DNA of 7,181 bases from Burkholderiales bacterium (GCA_031277445.1 JAITMH010000150.1:1-7181), one strand, 5' to 3'. Shown: positions 1 through 6,986, numbered from the stretch's first letter. Numbers and translations are program-made. The notes: generated from the letters alone by a model not told the origin.

Positions 1-184
1 AGAAACGCTGAGCCTGCTGACACGCGAGAAGGCCTTGGCAATGGCGGAAGCGGCATTTGCCTTGCGCAAGACCGACGCGGCGGAGATGGCGGCACAGGCA
101 TGCATGGCGCTGGGTTTGGCTTTTCAGGGCAAACACCGGCGAGAGAAAGATGCTCAGGAAGATATCAGGGGAGGCACTTCGTGA
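1..184 (+). CDS. murG: MurG C-terminal end (partial): UDP-GlcNAc:undecaprenyl-PP-MurNAc-pentapeptide GlcNAc transferase
   Basis: The first complete codon is at base 2, and 60 residues precede the TGA at 182-184; the 5' part lies outside the window. MurG adds GlcNAc to lipid I at the inner face of the cytoplasmic membrane, making lipid II. The visible piece has the usual end of the family: a leucine-rich [19 protein letters not shown] helix, then a [11 protein letters not shown] stretch matching the typical 'KPDAtE.va..c' ending. It then runs on for a charged tail of about 20 residues ([12 protein letters not shown]...). No catalytic residues are in view, so the call rests on this short match plus position directly before murC, where MurG normally sits. 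The stop overlaps the murC start by 4 bp (GTGA), suggesting coupled translation. Confidence 0.85.
   Translation, partial: ETLSLLTREKALAMAEAAFALRKTDAAEMAAQACMALGLAFQGKHRREKDAQEDIRGGTS
168..175 (+). promoter_or_regulatory. Ribosome binding site deciding the murC GTG start
   Basis: The purine run AGGGGAGG lies inside the last murG codons, 5 nt before the GTG at 181. It is close to the anti-Shine-Dalgarno complement and supports the GTG over the upstream in-frame ATG at 100. Confidence 0.7.
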
Positions 185-1596
185 AGCACAAAGCAAAACA
201 ATTGCATTTCGTGGGCCTTGGCGGCGTCGGTACGAGCGGTATTGCCGAAGTGCTGGTGAACCTCGGTTATCGGGTTTCGGGATCGGATATCAGCGATAAC
301 GTGGCGACGGCGCGATTGCGTTCGTTGGGCGCCGAAGTCTGGAAAGGGCATTCGGCGGAACACATCCGCGATGCCGACGCAGTGGTGGTGTCAACGGCGG
401 TAGCCGCCGACAATCCTGAAGTGCTCGCTGCGCAGCAGGCGGGCATTCCGGTGGTGGCGCGTGCGCTGATGCTGGCTGAACTGATGCGCTTGAAGCGCGG
501 TATTGCCATTGCCGGGACGCACGGCAAGACGACAACGACAAGTCTGGTGGCGTCGGTGCTGGCTGAAGGCGGTTTCGATCCGACGTTCGTGATCGGCGGA
601 CGCTTGCTGTCGGCGGACGCGAACGCACGTTTGGGCAGCGGTGATTTTCTGGTGGCGGAAGCGGATGAATCGGATGCATCGTTTCTGCATTTGTCGCCGG
701 TGCTATCGGTGGTGACGAACATCGACACCGATCACATGGAAACCTACGGACACGATTTCGCGCAGCTTAAAAAAGCATTCGTCGAGTTTCTTCAACGCCT
801 TCCGTTTTACGGCGCGGTGGTGGCGTGTATTGACGACGCCCATGTGCGCGAGATTTTGCCGGAAGTGGGGCGTCCGGTAATGAGTTACGGCTTTTCGGAA
901 GATGCGATGTTGCAGGCGCTGCAAGTGGAAAACAGGCAAGGCACGATGCATTTTGTGGCGGTGCAACGCGGCTTCGCCGATTTGCCGGTGGTGCTGGCGT
1001 TGCCAGGGCGGCACAGTGTGCAGAACGCGCTGGCGGCGATTGCCGTTGGCCGCGAGGTCGGTGTGGATGAGAAGGCGATCGCTCGTGCGCTTGCCGGATT
1101 CAAAGGCGTCGGGCGGCGTTTTCAGCGTTACGGTGAAATTCCGTTGTTGGAGGGTGGTTCATACACGTTGATCGACGATTACGGTCACCACCCGAACGAA
1201 ATTGCGGCGACGCTGGCGGCGGCGCGTGGCAGTTTCGAGGGGCGGCGGTTGGTGCTGGTGTTCCAGCCGCATCGCTACACGCGCACACGCGATTTGTTTG
1301 AAGATTTCGTGGCGGTGTTGTCGCAGACCGATGTGCTGGTGTTGGTCGATGTGTATCCTGCCGGTGAGACACCGATTGTGGCCGCCGATGGGCGCGCACT
1401 GGCGCGGGCATTGCGGGTGGCCGGGAAAGTCGAGCCGGTGTTCGTTGAGCGGGTTGACAAAGCGCCGCAGGTATTGGCGTCGTTGTTGAAAGACGGAGAT
1501 GTGGTGCTGACGATGGGCGCCGGCAACATCGGCACGGTAGCGGCGCGCTTGCAACAAAAAGCCGAACAAAAAACCGGAAAGGAAAACGCACGATGA
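181..1596 (+). CDS. murC: UDP-N-acetylmuramate--L-alanine ligase MurC
   Basis: This cytoplasmic Mur ligase joins L-Ala to UDP-MurNAc using ATP, the first step of stem-peptide assembly. The protein has 471 residues (E. coli MurC has 491). In order: an N-terminal UDP-binding Rossmann motif [11 protein letters not shown] (about residues 12-22), the ATP P-loop [10 protein letters not shown] (112-121, lysine 116), the central-domain stretches [10 protein letters not shown] and [12 protein letters not shown], and [12 protein letters not shown]. The C-terminal domain shows DDYGHHPNE (332-340) and [16 protein letters not shown], ending in [11 protein letters not shown] chose the GTG at 181 over the in-frame ATG at 100. 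It has an AGGGGAGG ribosome site at 168-175, overlaps the murG stop by 4 bp, and starts just before the conserved LHFVGLGG strand. The ATG at 100 would add 27 residues read from murG DNA. Confidence 0.97.
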   Translation: MKHKAKQLHFVGLGGVGTSGIAEVLVNLGYRVSGSDISDNVATARLRSLGAEVWKGHSAEHIRDADAVVVSTAVAADNPEVLAAQQAGIPVVARALMLAELMRLKRGIAIAGTHGKTTTTSLVASVLAEGGFDPTFVIGGRLLSADANARLGSGDFLVAEADESDASFLHLSPVLSVVTNIDTDHMETYGHDFAQLKKAFVEFLQRLPFYGAVVACIDDAHVREILPEVGRPVMSYGFSEDAMLQALQVENRQGTMHFVAVQRGFADLPVVLALPGRHSVQNALAAIAVGREVGVDEKAIARALAGFKGVGRRFQRYGEIPLLEGGSYTLIDDYGHHPNEIAATLAAARGSFEGRRLVLVFQPHRYTRTRDLFEDFVAVLSQTDVLVLVDVYPAGETPIVAADGRALARALRVAGKVEPVFVERVDKAPQVLASLLKDGDVVLTMGAGNIGTVAARLQQKAEQKTGKENAR

Positions 1597-2537
1597 AGCC
1601 GCGAATCACTTTCGACGGTTTGCGCGGTGATCTTCGCTTCGATGTGGCGATGGCGCGTCACACGAGTTGGCGTGCCGGTGGTTCGGCAGATACGGTTTAC
1701 ACACCCGCCGATGCTGAAGACCTCGCGCTTTTCCTGCGGCAGTTGCCGATGGATGTGCCGTTGACGGTGCTGGGATTGGGAAGCAATGTGTTGATTCGTG
1801 ACGGCGGCGTGCGCGGCGTGGTGGTGTTGATGCACGACAACCCGTCGGTGGTGCAAACGGAAGACGACGGAACAATTTATGCGTCGGCGGGTTTGGCGTG
1901 CGCGAAACTGGCGCGTTTCGCGGCGACGCAAGGCAAAGCGGACGCGGCGTTTCTGGCGGGAATTCCGGGAACGGTCGGCGGTGCGCTGGCGATGAATGCC
2001 GGTTGTTACGGCAGCGAAATTTGGACTTATGTGGTGCGTGTCGAAGTGGTCACACGCGCCGGAGAGTTCAGTGTCTGCGCTGCGGACGAGTACGATGTTG
2101 GTTACCGCGAAGTGAAAAATAAAACGCGGCATAAGGCATCGCTGTCGCCGGAAATTTTCACCGGCGCCTGGCTTGATTTTGCTTCGGACGACGCACCGTC
2201 GGTCGAGGAAAAACGAAACCGGGCGCAAGCGGAGATCAAGGCGTTGTTGTCGAAACGTCTGGCGTCGCAACCGCTGGATTTGCCGAGCGCGGGCAGCGTG
2301 TTTCGCAATCCGCCCGGCGATGTCGCGGCGCGACTGATTGAATCGTGCGGCTTGAAGGGACTGACGGTGGGCGGCGCGTCGGTGTCGGAGAAGCACGCGA
2401 ATTTCATTGTCAACCCGAAAGGCGCGGCGCGGGCTGCCGACATCGAAGCGCTGATCGCGCAGGTGCAACAAACAGTGGAAGCAAAAACCGGTGTGCGTTT
2501 GCAGCCGGAAGTCAGGATTTTCGGAGAAGCAGTGTGA
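1593..2537 (+). CDS. murB: UDP-N-acetylenolpyruvoylglucosamine reductase MurB (FAD-dependent)
   Basis: MurB reduces UDP-GlcNAc-enolpyruvate to UDP-MurNAc with NADPH through bound FAD, in the cytoplasm; its product feeds MurC, encoded next door. The protein has 314 residues. FAD-domain motifs are [10 protein letters not shown] near the N-terminus, [16 protein letters not shown] and [19 protein letters not shown]. The VGYRE stretch matches the family's YR substrate-binding motif. SAGSVFRNP at 232-240 contains the expected catalytic serine (S235), and QPEVRIFG near the end holds the expected catalytic glutamate (E306). The short length and the SAGSVF sequence suggest the compact type II form rather than the longer E. 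coli form; that is inference. The ATG overlaps the murC stop as ATGA and follows an AAAGGAAAA purine run. No frameshift or missing key residue is seen. Confidence 0.96.
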   Translation: MKPRITFDGLRGDLRFDVAMARHTSWRAGGSADTVYTPADAEDLALFLRQLPMDVPLTVLGLGSNVLIRDGGVRGVVVLMHDNPSVVQTEDDGTIYASAGLACAKLARFAATQGKADAAFLAGIPGTVGGALAMNAGCYGSEIWTYVVRVEVVTRAGEFSVCAADEYDVGYREVKNKTRHKASLSPEIFTGAWLDFASDDAPSVEEKRNRAQAEIKALLSKRLASQPLDLPSAGSVFRNPPGDVAARLIESCGLKGLTVGGASVSEKHANFIVNPKGAARAADIEALIAQVQQTVEAKTGVRLQPEVRIFGEAV

Positions 2538-3496
2538 GCGCGAAAGAAAAAAGCGCAATGGAAAAGGACACGATGGATTTTGGCAAAGTGGCGGTGCTGA
2601 TGGGCGGTCATTCGGCGGAGCGTGAAATATCGCTGATGTCGGGACGCAATGTGCTGTCGGCGCTGCAAGCGCAAGGAATCAACGCCCATGCGTTCGATCC
2701 GGCTGAAAAACCGTTGTGGGCGTTGAAGGACGAAGGATTTGCGCGGGCGTTCAACGTGCTGCATGGCCGTGGCGGCGAAGACGGGACAGCGCAGGCAGTG
2801 TTGGAAATGCTGGGCATTCCCTATACCGGAAGCGGTGTTGCGGCGTCGGCGCTGGCGATGGACAAGTGGCGCACCAAGATGGTGTGGTTGTCGGCGGGGA
2901 TTCCGACGCCGCCGTATCAAATGGTTGACGCGCACACGGACTGGAGGCAACTCATCAATACGCTGGGGCTACCGTTGATATTGAAGCCGGTGCATGAAGG
3001 TTCGAGCATCGGTGTTGTCAAAATGGATCGTCCCGATCCGCAGCAACTGGCCGGAGCGTATGCCGAAGCGGCGCGTCACGATTCGCCGGTGATTGCCGAG
3101 ACGTTTATTCACGGCGCGGAATTGGCGGCGGCGGTGGTTGATGGCTGCGCGTTGCCGCTGGTGCGTATCGCCGCGCCGGACGGCAATTACGATTACGAGC
3201 ACAAATATTTTTCGGACGATACGCAGTATTTTTGTCCGTCCGGACTTTCAGAAGCGCTGGAAGAACGGATACGGGCGCAGGCATTGGCGGCGTTTCAGGT
3301 GTTGGGTTGTCGTGGTTGCGGCAGGTTGGATGTGATGCTGCGCGACGATGGACAATGGTTTTTTCTGGAGGCGAACACGGTGCCGGGAATGACGGCGCAC
3401 AGCTTGGCGCCGATGGCGGCGCGGGCAGCAGGGATGTCGATGGAAGCATTGTGTCTGACGATTTTGAAAGGAAGCGTTTCAAAACATGTGGCATGA
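2534..3496 (+). CDS. ddl: D-alanine--D-alanine ligase Ddl
   Basis: This cytoplasmic ATP-grasp ligase makes D-Ala-D-Ala, the end of the stem pentapeptide. With the GTG start it has 320 residues. Visible motifs: GGHSAERE (24-31, E29 matching E. coli E15), HGRGGEDGTAQ, KPVHEGSSIG (serines 157-158), YDYEHKYFSDDTQY (219-232; K224 and Y225 match E. coli K215 and Y216), and Mg ligands D266, E279 and N281 in RLDVML and LEANTVPGMT. The tyrosine in the YDYEHKY segment fits a D-Ala-D-Ala rather than D-Ala-D-lactate enzyme. The start is uncertain. GTG 2534 has GGAG at 2523-2526 with 7 nt spacing and a 4-bp overlap with murB, as at murG/murC. ATG 2573 would give 307 residues, nearer E. coli DdlB, with AGGA only 4 nt away; ATG 2558 is a third choice. 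The far-upstream ATG at 2345 lies within murB and is not credible. Confidence 0.95.
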   Translation: MSAKEKSAMEKDTMDFGKVAVLMGGHSAEREISLMSGRNVLSALQAQGINAHAFDPAEKPLWALKDEGFARAFNVLHGRGGEDGTAQAVLEMLGIPYTGSGVAASALAMDKWRTKMVWLSAGIPTPPYQMVDAHTDWRQLINTLGLPLILKPVHEGSSIGVVKMDRPDPQQLAGAYAEAARHDSPVIAETFIHGAELAAAVVDGCALPLVRIAAPDGNYDYEHKYFSDDTQYFCPSGLSEALEERIRAQALAAFQVLGCRGCGRLDVMLRDDGQWFFLEANTVPGMTAHSLAPMAARAAGMSMEALCLTILKGSVSKHVA

Positions 3497-4304
3497 CCCG
3501 AAAACGATGAACGCGATTGCGCTGACGCTGATGCTCTTGTCGGCGGGTGCGTTGCTGTGGGCAGCAGGACACTGGTTCGTGCGGCAGCCGTCGTTCGCGT
3601 TCCGGCAGGTTGTGGTGCAGGATTTGCATCGCGCCGATCCGGCGCATGTCGCGGCAGTGATTCGTCGTGAGTTGAAAGGGACGTTTTTCACGATGGATCT
3701 GGACGGCGCACAACAGGCGTTGCGGCAGGTGCCCTGGGTGCGCAACGCCGGACTGCATCGGGAGTGGCCGGATCGCCTGGAAGTGTCGATCAGGGAATTT
3801 GAACCGTTCGCGCACTGGAACGGGACGGCGCTGGTGACACGCGACGGGATGGTGTTTGTCGCGCCTTACGACGGCGATTTGCCGGAACTGACCGGACGCG
3901 ACGACGAAGCGATCGCGGTCGTCGAACGTTTCGAGCGCTGGGGGATGAGACTGGCGTCGTTGGGACTTGAATTGGAAACCGTGCGGCATTCGCCACGCGG
4001 CAGTTGGCAGATTGAAGCCACGGACGAGCACGGCAATACGCAGGTGATTGAGTTGGGGCGCGACATGGTTGATGCGCGGATGGAGCGGTTCGTTTCGGTT
4101 TATCGGAAAACGGCGGATGTGCTGGCGCATGCCGGTCGTCAACACGACTACATTGATTTGCGGTATCAGAACGGGTTGGCTGTTCGGACAACTGCGCGAA
4201 CAACTGCGCGAACAACTGAGCGGGCAACTGAGCGGACAACTGCGCAAACGGTGGCGCAAACGACGGCGGCGTCTGCTGACAACGGAAGCAGCAAAAGGCA
4301 ATAG
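3486..4304 (+). CDS. ftsQ: Cell division protein FtsQ
   Basis: FtsQ is a single-pass membrane protein of the divisome that binds FtsB and FtsL and links the Z-ring to septal wall synthesis. The protein has 272 residues (E. coli 276). A short cytoplasmic start (MWHDPKTMN) leads into one membrane helix at about 10-32. A POTRA-like domain follows (FRQVVVQ, about 38-110, including GTFFTMDLDGAQQALRQVPWVRNA and REWPDRLEVSI), then the beta domain with EFEPFAHWNG. The FtsB-binding edge is recognisable as YIDLRYQNGLAVR (222-234), equivalent to E. coli YVDLRY. After it the tail is unusual: residues 234-261 are seven four-residue repeats, then ADNGSSKRQ. I chose the ATG at 3486, overlapping ddl by 11 bp, because an MW start resembles beta homologues and AAAGGAAG lies at 3467-3474. 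ATG 3507 lacks a close ribosome site. Identity is secure despite the family's low conservation. Confidence 0.93.
   Translation: MWHDPKTMNAIALTLMLLSAGALLWAAGHWFVRQPSFAFRQVVVQDLHRADPAHVAAVIRRELKGTFFTMDLDGAQQALRQVPWVRNAGLHREWPDRLEVSIREFEPFAHWNGTALVTRDGMVFVAPYDGDLPELTGRDDEAIAVVERFERWGMRLASLGLELETVRHSPRGSWQIEATDEHGNTQVIELGRDMVDARMERFVSVYRKTADVLAHAGRQHDYIDLRYQNGLAVRTTARTTARTTERATERTTAQTVAQTTAASADNGSSKRQ
4185..4268 (+). repeat. 12-bp tandem repeat, seven units, coding for the FtsQ C-terminal tail
   Basis: Seven consecutive 12-bp units start at 4185, 4197, 4209, 4221, 4233, 4245 and 4257. The consensus is CGNACAACTGCG, with the first five units closest and the last two degenerate. In the ftsQ frame they read RTTA, RTTA, RTTE, RATE, RTTA, QTVA, QTTA. 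The unit is a multiple of three, so gain or loss of a unit would keep the frame. The array starts at the last residue of the conserved FtsQ fold and ends 36 bp before the stop codon. Confidence 0.9.
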
Positions 4305-4318
4305 AAACAGGGAAAACC

Positions 4319-5551
4319 ATGGCAAAAGAGCATCAGAATTTGATTGTCGGACTCGACATCGGCACCTCGAAAACGATGGCGATCGTAGCGGAAATGTCGC
4401 CGGAGCAGGAAATTCGGGTGGTCGGTTTCGGCATGCAGCCGTCGCGTGGTTTGAGAAAAGGCGCGGTGGTGAACATCGAAGCGACGATGGCTTCGATTCA
4501 GCGAGCGCTGGAGGAAGCCGAACTGATGGCGAATTGCCACATTTCGGAGGTCTATACCGGAATCGCCGGTAGCCACATCCGCAGTCTCAATTCGGGCGGT
4601 ACGGTAGCGATCAAGGAAAAAGAAGTGTCGCAAGCTGACATTGATCGTGCGCTGGAAACGGCGCGGGCAATCCCGATTCCGAACGATCAGCAGATTCTGC
4701 ACATTCTGCCGCAGGAATTTCGCGTTGACGAACAGGACGATGTGCACGTTCCGCTGGGAATGAGCGGCATACGGTTGGAGGTCAGGGTTCATGTGGTGAC
4801 CGGCGCGGTGTCGGCCATCGAAAACGTCGTCAAGTGCGTGCGTCGTTGCGGACTGGAAGTGCGCGACGTGTTTTTGCAGCCGCTGGCGGCGGCCACGGCG
4901 GTGCTGAACGACGACGAGAAAGAATTGGGCGTGTGTCTGGTCGATATCGGCGGCGGCACGACCGATTTGACCGTCTTCACCGGCGGCGCCATTCGACACA
5001 CGGCCGTGATCCCGATTGCAGGCGATCAGGTCACCAACGATATTGCGATGACCCTGCGCACGCCGACCAAGGAAGCGGAGGACTTGAAGATTCTGCACGG
5101 CTGCGCATTGCGCCAGCTTGCCAACCAGAACGATTTTGTCGAAGTGCCGGGCGTGTCTGGCCGCGAACCGCGCAAACTGTCGCGGCACACGCTGGCCGAA
5201 GTGATTGAGCCGAGGATTGAGGAACTGTATTCGCTGGTGCAGCGGGAATTGCGCCATTCCGGCTACGAGGAACTGATTTCATCGGGACTCGTGCTGACCG
5301 GCGGCACCGCGCAACTGGCGGGAATGGTCGAATTGGGAGAGGAAGTTTTTCATTTGCCGGTGCGCATTGGCGTACCGATGTACGAAGGGCCGTTGTCCGA
5401 GATCATTCGGAACCCGCGTTACGCGGTGGCAACCGGTCTGCTTTTCGCCGGACGCGAACACTGGTTGCGCGTCCAATCTGCAAAAATTCAGACACCTGGC
5501 CTTTTTGGAAGCTTACAAAGAGTGAAACAATGGTTCAAAGCGAACTTTTAG
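4319..5551 (+). CDS. ftsA: Cell division protein FtsA (actin-like FtsZ membrane anchor)
   Basis: FtsA is an actin-family ATPase that binds the FtsZ C-terminal peptide and anchors the Z-ring to the cytoplasmic membrane. The protein has 410 residues (E. coli 420). Phosphate-binding loop 1 is GLDIGTSKT (11-19), loop 2 is VDIGGGTTDL (208-217), and the adenosine loop is LTGGTAQLAGM (326-336). The FtsA-specific 1C domain falls in roughly residues 80-165, with IPIPNDQQILHILPQEF and GMSGIRLEVRVHVVTGA. The last 14 residues (397-410, ending QWFKANF) form the expected amphipathic membrane-targeting helix. The KCVRRCGLEV and LQPLAAA stretches look betaproteobacterial. The ATG follows an AGGGAAAA ribosome site and lies 14 bp after the ftsQ stop, so it is probably cotranscribed. 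No defect is seen. Confidence 0.97.
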   Translation: MAKEHQNLIVGLDIGTSKTMAIVAEMSPEQEIRVVGFGMQPSRGLRKGAVVNIEATMASIQRALEEAELMANCHISEVYTGIAGSHIRSLNSGGTVAIKEKEVSQADIDRALETARAIPIPNDQQILHILPQEFRVDEQDDVHVPLGMSGIRLEVRVHVVTGAVSAIENVVKCVRRCGLEVRDVFLQPLAAATAVLNDDEKELGVCLVDIGGGTTDLTVFTGGAIRHTAVIPIAGDQVTNDIAMTLRTPTKEAEDLKILHGCALRQLANQNDFVEVPGVSGREPRKLSRHTLAEVIEPRIEELYSLVQRELRHSGYEELISSGLVLTGGTAQLAGMVELGEEVFHLPVRIGVPMYEGPLSEIIRNPRYAVATGLLFAGREHWLRVQSAKIQTPGLFGSLQRVKQWFKANF

Positions 5552-5561
5552 GTATTACAAT
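5534..5561 (+). promoter_or_regulatory. Candidate sigma70-type promoter for ftsZ, at the 3' end of ftsA
   Basis: A -10-like TACAAT at 5556-5561 (5 of 6 to consensus) is preceded by TTCAAA at 5534-5539 (4 of 6 to TTGACA) with a 16-bp spacer. It spans the ftsA stop and lies about 100 bp before the ftsZ start. Extra ftsZ promoters inside or after ftsA are known in other proteobacteria, which makes this plausible. The match is modest and in an AT-richer stretch, so chance is possible. Confidence 0.35.
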
Positions 5562-5668
5562 GCGCAATGTGGAGAACGAAGATGGATAACTTACTCAATC
5601 GGAAGCATCCGGAATCCGGAAATCAAAGTAGTCAAAAAACCAAAGGCAACGCCAGACAGGAGAGCAAC
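5552..5668 (+). other. ftsA-ftsZ intergenic leader with open in-frame stretch
   Basis: These 117 bp separate ftsA from ftsZ, the only sizeable gap inside the cluster. The stretch from 5567 is open in the ftsZ frame. It includes an ATG at 5582 with GGAG at 5571-5574, 7 nt away, so a 29-residue extension of FtsZ is formally possible. Its codons (TTA, AGA, AGT, AAT) and its N-, Q-, S- and K-rich product differ from the neighbouring genes, so I read it as untranslated leader. It also holds an exact 7-bp tandem duplication, TCCGGAA at 5608-5614 and 5615-5621. Confidence 0.6.
5658..5663 (+). promoter_or_regulatory. Ribosome binding site deciding the ftsZ start
   Basis: AGGAGA with core GGAG at 5659-5662 sits 6 nt before the ATG at 5669. 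This is a near-ideal Shine-Dalgarno site, and the resulting protein starts just ahead of the conserved FtsZ core, as family members do. Confidence 0.8.
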
Positions 5669-6829
5669 ATGAACGCAAGTTTTGAATTGATTGAACAAAC
5701 CGTGGACGGCGCCGTGATCAAAGTGATCGGTGTCGGTGGTTGCGGCGGTAATGCGCTGGAGCACATGATGATGCGCGGACTTTCCGGCGTGGAATTCATT
5801 TGCGCAAACACCGACGCGCAAGCACTGAAACGTTCCAGCGCACCGATACAGATGCAACTGGGCTCGACCCAGACACGCGGTCTGGGCGCAGGCGCACGTC
5901 CCGAAATCGGGCGCAACGCGGCGCTGTCGGATCGTGACCGCCTCGTTGAACTGATTCGCGGCGCCGACATGTTGTTCATCACAGCGGGCATGGGCGGCGG
6001 CACCGGCACCGGCGCTGCTCCGGTGATCGCTGACATCGCGAAGAGCATGGACATTCTGACCGTGGCCGTCGTGACCCGACCGTTTTCGTTCGAAGGCAAG
6101 CGCCTGAAAGTGGCGCAACTTGGGATTGAGGAACTCACGCAGAAAGTTGATTCGCTGATCATCGTTCCCAACGACAAACTGATGCAAGTGCTGGGTGAGG
6201 ACGTGTCCGTGCTCGACGCTTACGCAGCGGCCAACGACGTGCTGTACGGCGCCGTGTCCGGCATCGCCGAAGTGATCAACAATCCGGGGCTGGTCAACGT
6301 TGACTTTGCCGACGTGCGTACCGTGATGGGCGAAGTCGGGATGGCGATGATGGGTTCGGCCACTGCCCGCGACGTTGATCGCGCCCGTGACGCGGCGGAA
6401 GCAGCCGTGAGAAGTCCGCTGCTTGAAGACGTGAACCTGATGGGTGCGCGTGGCGTACTGGTCAACATCACCGCCTCGGCGGGACTCAAAATGCGCGAGT
6501 ACCACGAAGTGATGAAAACCATCAAGGAATTCACGGCTGAAGAAGCGATGGTGATCGTCGGTACCGTGATTGACGATACGATGGGCGACGATTTGCGCGT
6601 GACAATCATCGCTACCGGCTTGGGAGGTGCGGTCAAGCGCTCGCCGAAACTCGAAATGGTCGAAGCCGTGCTGGAGCGAACCGGCACCGATGGCGGTCCG
6701 GCGATTGACGCGATTGATTACGACCAGCCGACCGTAGCGCGTCGCCGGGTCGGAACGTCGGGAGGAACGGGCGCTGCCGCGTTCGACACCTCGGACATAC
6801 CGGCGTTTTTGCGCAAACAGGCGGATTGA
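5669..6829 (+). CDS. ftsZ: Cell division GTPase FtsZ
   Basis: FtsZ is the tubulin-like GTPase that polymerises at midcell into the Z-ring. With the ATG at 5669 it has 386 residues (E. coli 383). Motifs in order: the nucleotide-binding start KVIGVGGCGGNA (18-29), ANTDAQAL, the tubulin signature GGGTGTGAAP (109-118), VTRPFSFEGKR, and the T7 synergy loop NVDFADV (210-216, with D212 and D215). A short linker of roughly 55-60 residues follows, then the C-terminal peptide DIPAFLRKQAD (376-386) that binds FtsA, ZipA and MinC; I recall the same ending in E. coli FtsZ. An in-frame ATG at 5567 or 5582 would add 34 or 29 residues, but the ribosome site at 5658-5663 and family length favour 5669. Position 25 is cysteine where Ala or Gly is usual. 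Repeat DNA begins two bases after the stop. Confidence 0.97.
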   Translation: MNASFELIEQTVDGAVIKVIGVGGCGGNALEHMMMRGLSGVEFICANTDAQALKRSSAPIQMQLGSTQTRGLGAGARPEIGRNAALSDRDRLVELIRGADMLFITAGMGGGTGTGAAPVIADIAKSMDILTVAVVTRPFSFEGKRLKVAQLGIEELTQKVDSLIIVPNDKLMQVLGEDVSVLDAYAAANDVLYGAVSGIAEVINNPGLVNVDFADVRTVMGEVGMAMMGSATARDVDRARDAAEAAVRSPLLEDVNLMGARGVLVNITASAGLKMREYHEVMKTIKEFTAEEAMVIVGTVIDDTMGDDLRVTIIATGLGGAVKRSPKLEMVEAVLERTGTDGGPAIDAIDYDQPTVARRRVGTSGGTGAAAFDTSDIPAFLRKQAD

Positions 6830-6831
6830 TT

Positions 6832-6863
6832 TCAGGGATCAGAGGTCGGGAATCAGGGATCAG
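6832..6863 (+). repeat. 11-bp direct repeat TCAGGGATCAG, two exact copies
   Basis: Copies at 6832-6842 and 6853-6863 are identical, with starts 21 bp apart and AGGTCGGGAA between them. They begin two bases after the ftsZ stop codon. I recall similar 'GATCAGGGATCAG' runs between genes in other environmental proteobacteria, but cannot confirm that here. Confidence 0.8.
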
Positions 6864-6886
6864 AAAAGCGCCTCACGCGAAGGCGC
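6864..6886 (-). terminator. Possible intrinsic terminator on the minus strand
   Basis: A perfect 6-bp inverted repeat (GCGCCT at 6868-6873, AGGCGC at 6881-6886) has a 7-nt loop. Read on the minus strand it is followed by TTTTCTG, giving a short GC stem plus weak T-tract. On the + strand no T-run follows, so it is not a good terminator for ftsZ. It could end a leftward gene beyond the window, or be a by-product of the repeats it is made from. Confidence 0.3.
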
Positions 6887-6898
6887 GAAGACGCGAAG
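6875..6898 (+). repeat. 8-bp tandem array, three units of (A/G)CGCGAAG
   Basis: Units at 6875-6882 (ACGCGAAG), 6883-6890 (GCGCGAAG) and 6891-6898 (ACGCGAAG) are contiguous. The leading CCTCACGCGAAG (6871-6882) recurs at 7038-7049 and 7122-7133 inside the long tandem repeat, linking the two regions. Confidence 0.85.
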
Positions 6899-6913
6899 AA
6901 GAAAAGCTTTAAC

Positions 6914-6973
6914 CACGAAAAACACGAAAGGCACGAAAAAAAATTAACCGCAAAGAACGCAAAGATCACAAAG
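6914..6973 (+). repeat. 9-bp periodic array: CACGAAA block then CGCAAAG block
   Basis: CACGAAA occurs at 6914, 6923 and 6932, exactly 9 bp apart. After a 10-bp A/T-rich bridge, CGCAAAG occurs at 6949 and 6958 and CACAAAG at 6967, again 9 bp apart. The block is A-rich, with almost all pyrimidines confined to the C positions of the units. Arrays of this look occur between genes in various environmental bacteria as far as I recall; function is unknown to me. Confidence 0.8.
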
Positions 6974-6986
6974 AAAAAACCGGCGT

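Noticed and set aside
100..180. Longer MurC starting at ATG 100
   Set aside because: The 27 extra residues come from murG coding DNA in another frame, and the GTG at 181 has a strong ribosome site and fits the family start.
2345..2533. Longer Ddl starting at ATG 2345
   Set aside because: The extension overlaps the murB C-terminus by almost 200 bp in a shifted frame and does not resemble Ddl.
1275..2558. 427-residue open frame on the minus strand across murC and murB
   Set aside because: It is antisense to two clearly conserved genes, is rich in Arg and His as GC-rich shadow frames are, and has no recognisable motif.
4185..4268. Iteron-like origin or regulator-binding array
   Set aside because: The repeats lie inside ftsQ in frame and give a regular protein tail; no AT-rich unwinding region or replication gene is nearby.
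3105..5257. Two long minus-strand open frames (406 and 363 residues) opposite ddl, ftsQ and ftsA
   Set aside because: They are antisense to conserved genes, with low-complexity ends caused by the FtsQ tandem repeat read backwards and no family resemblance.
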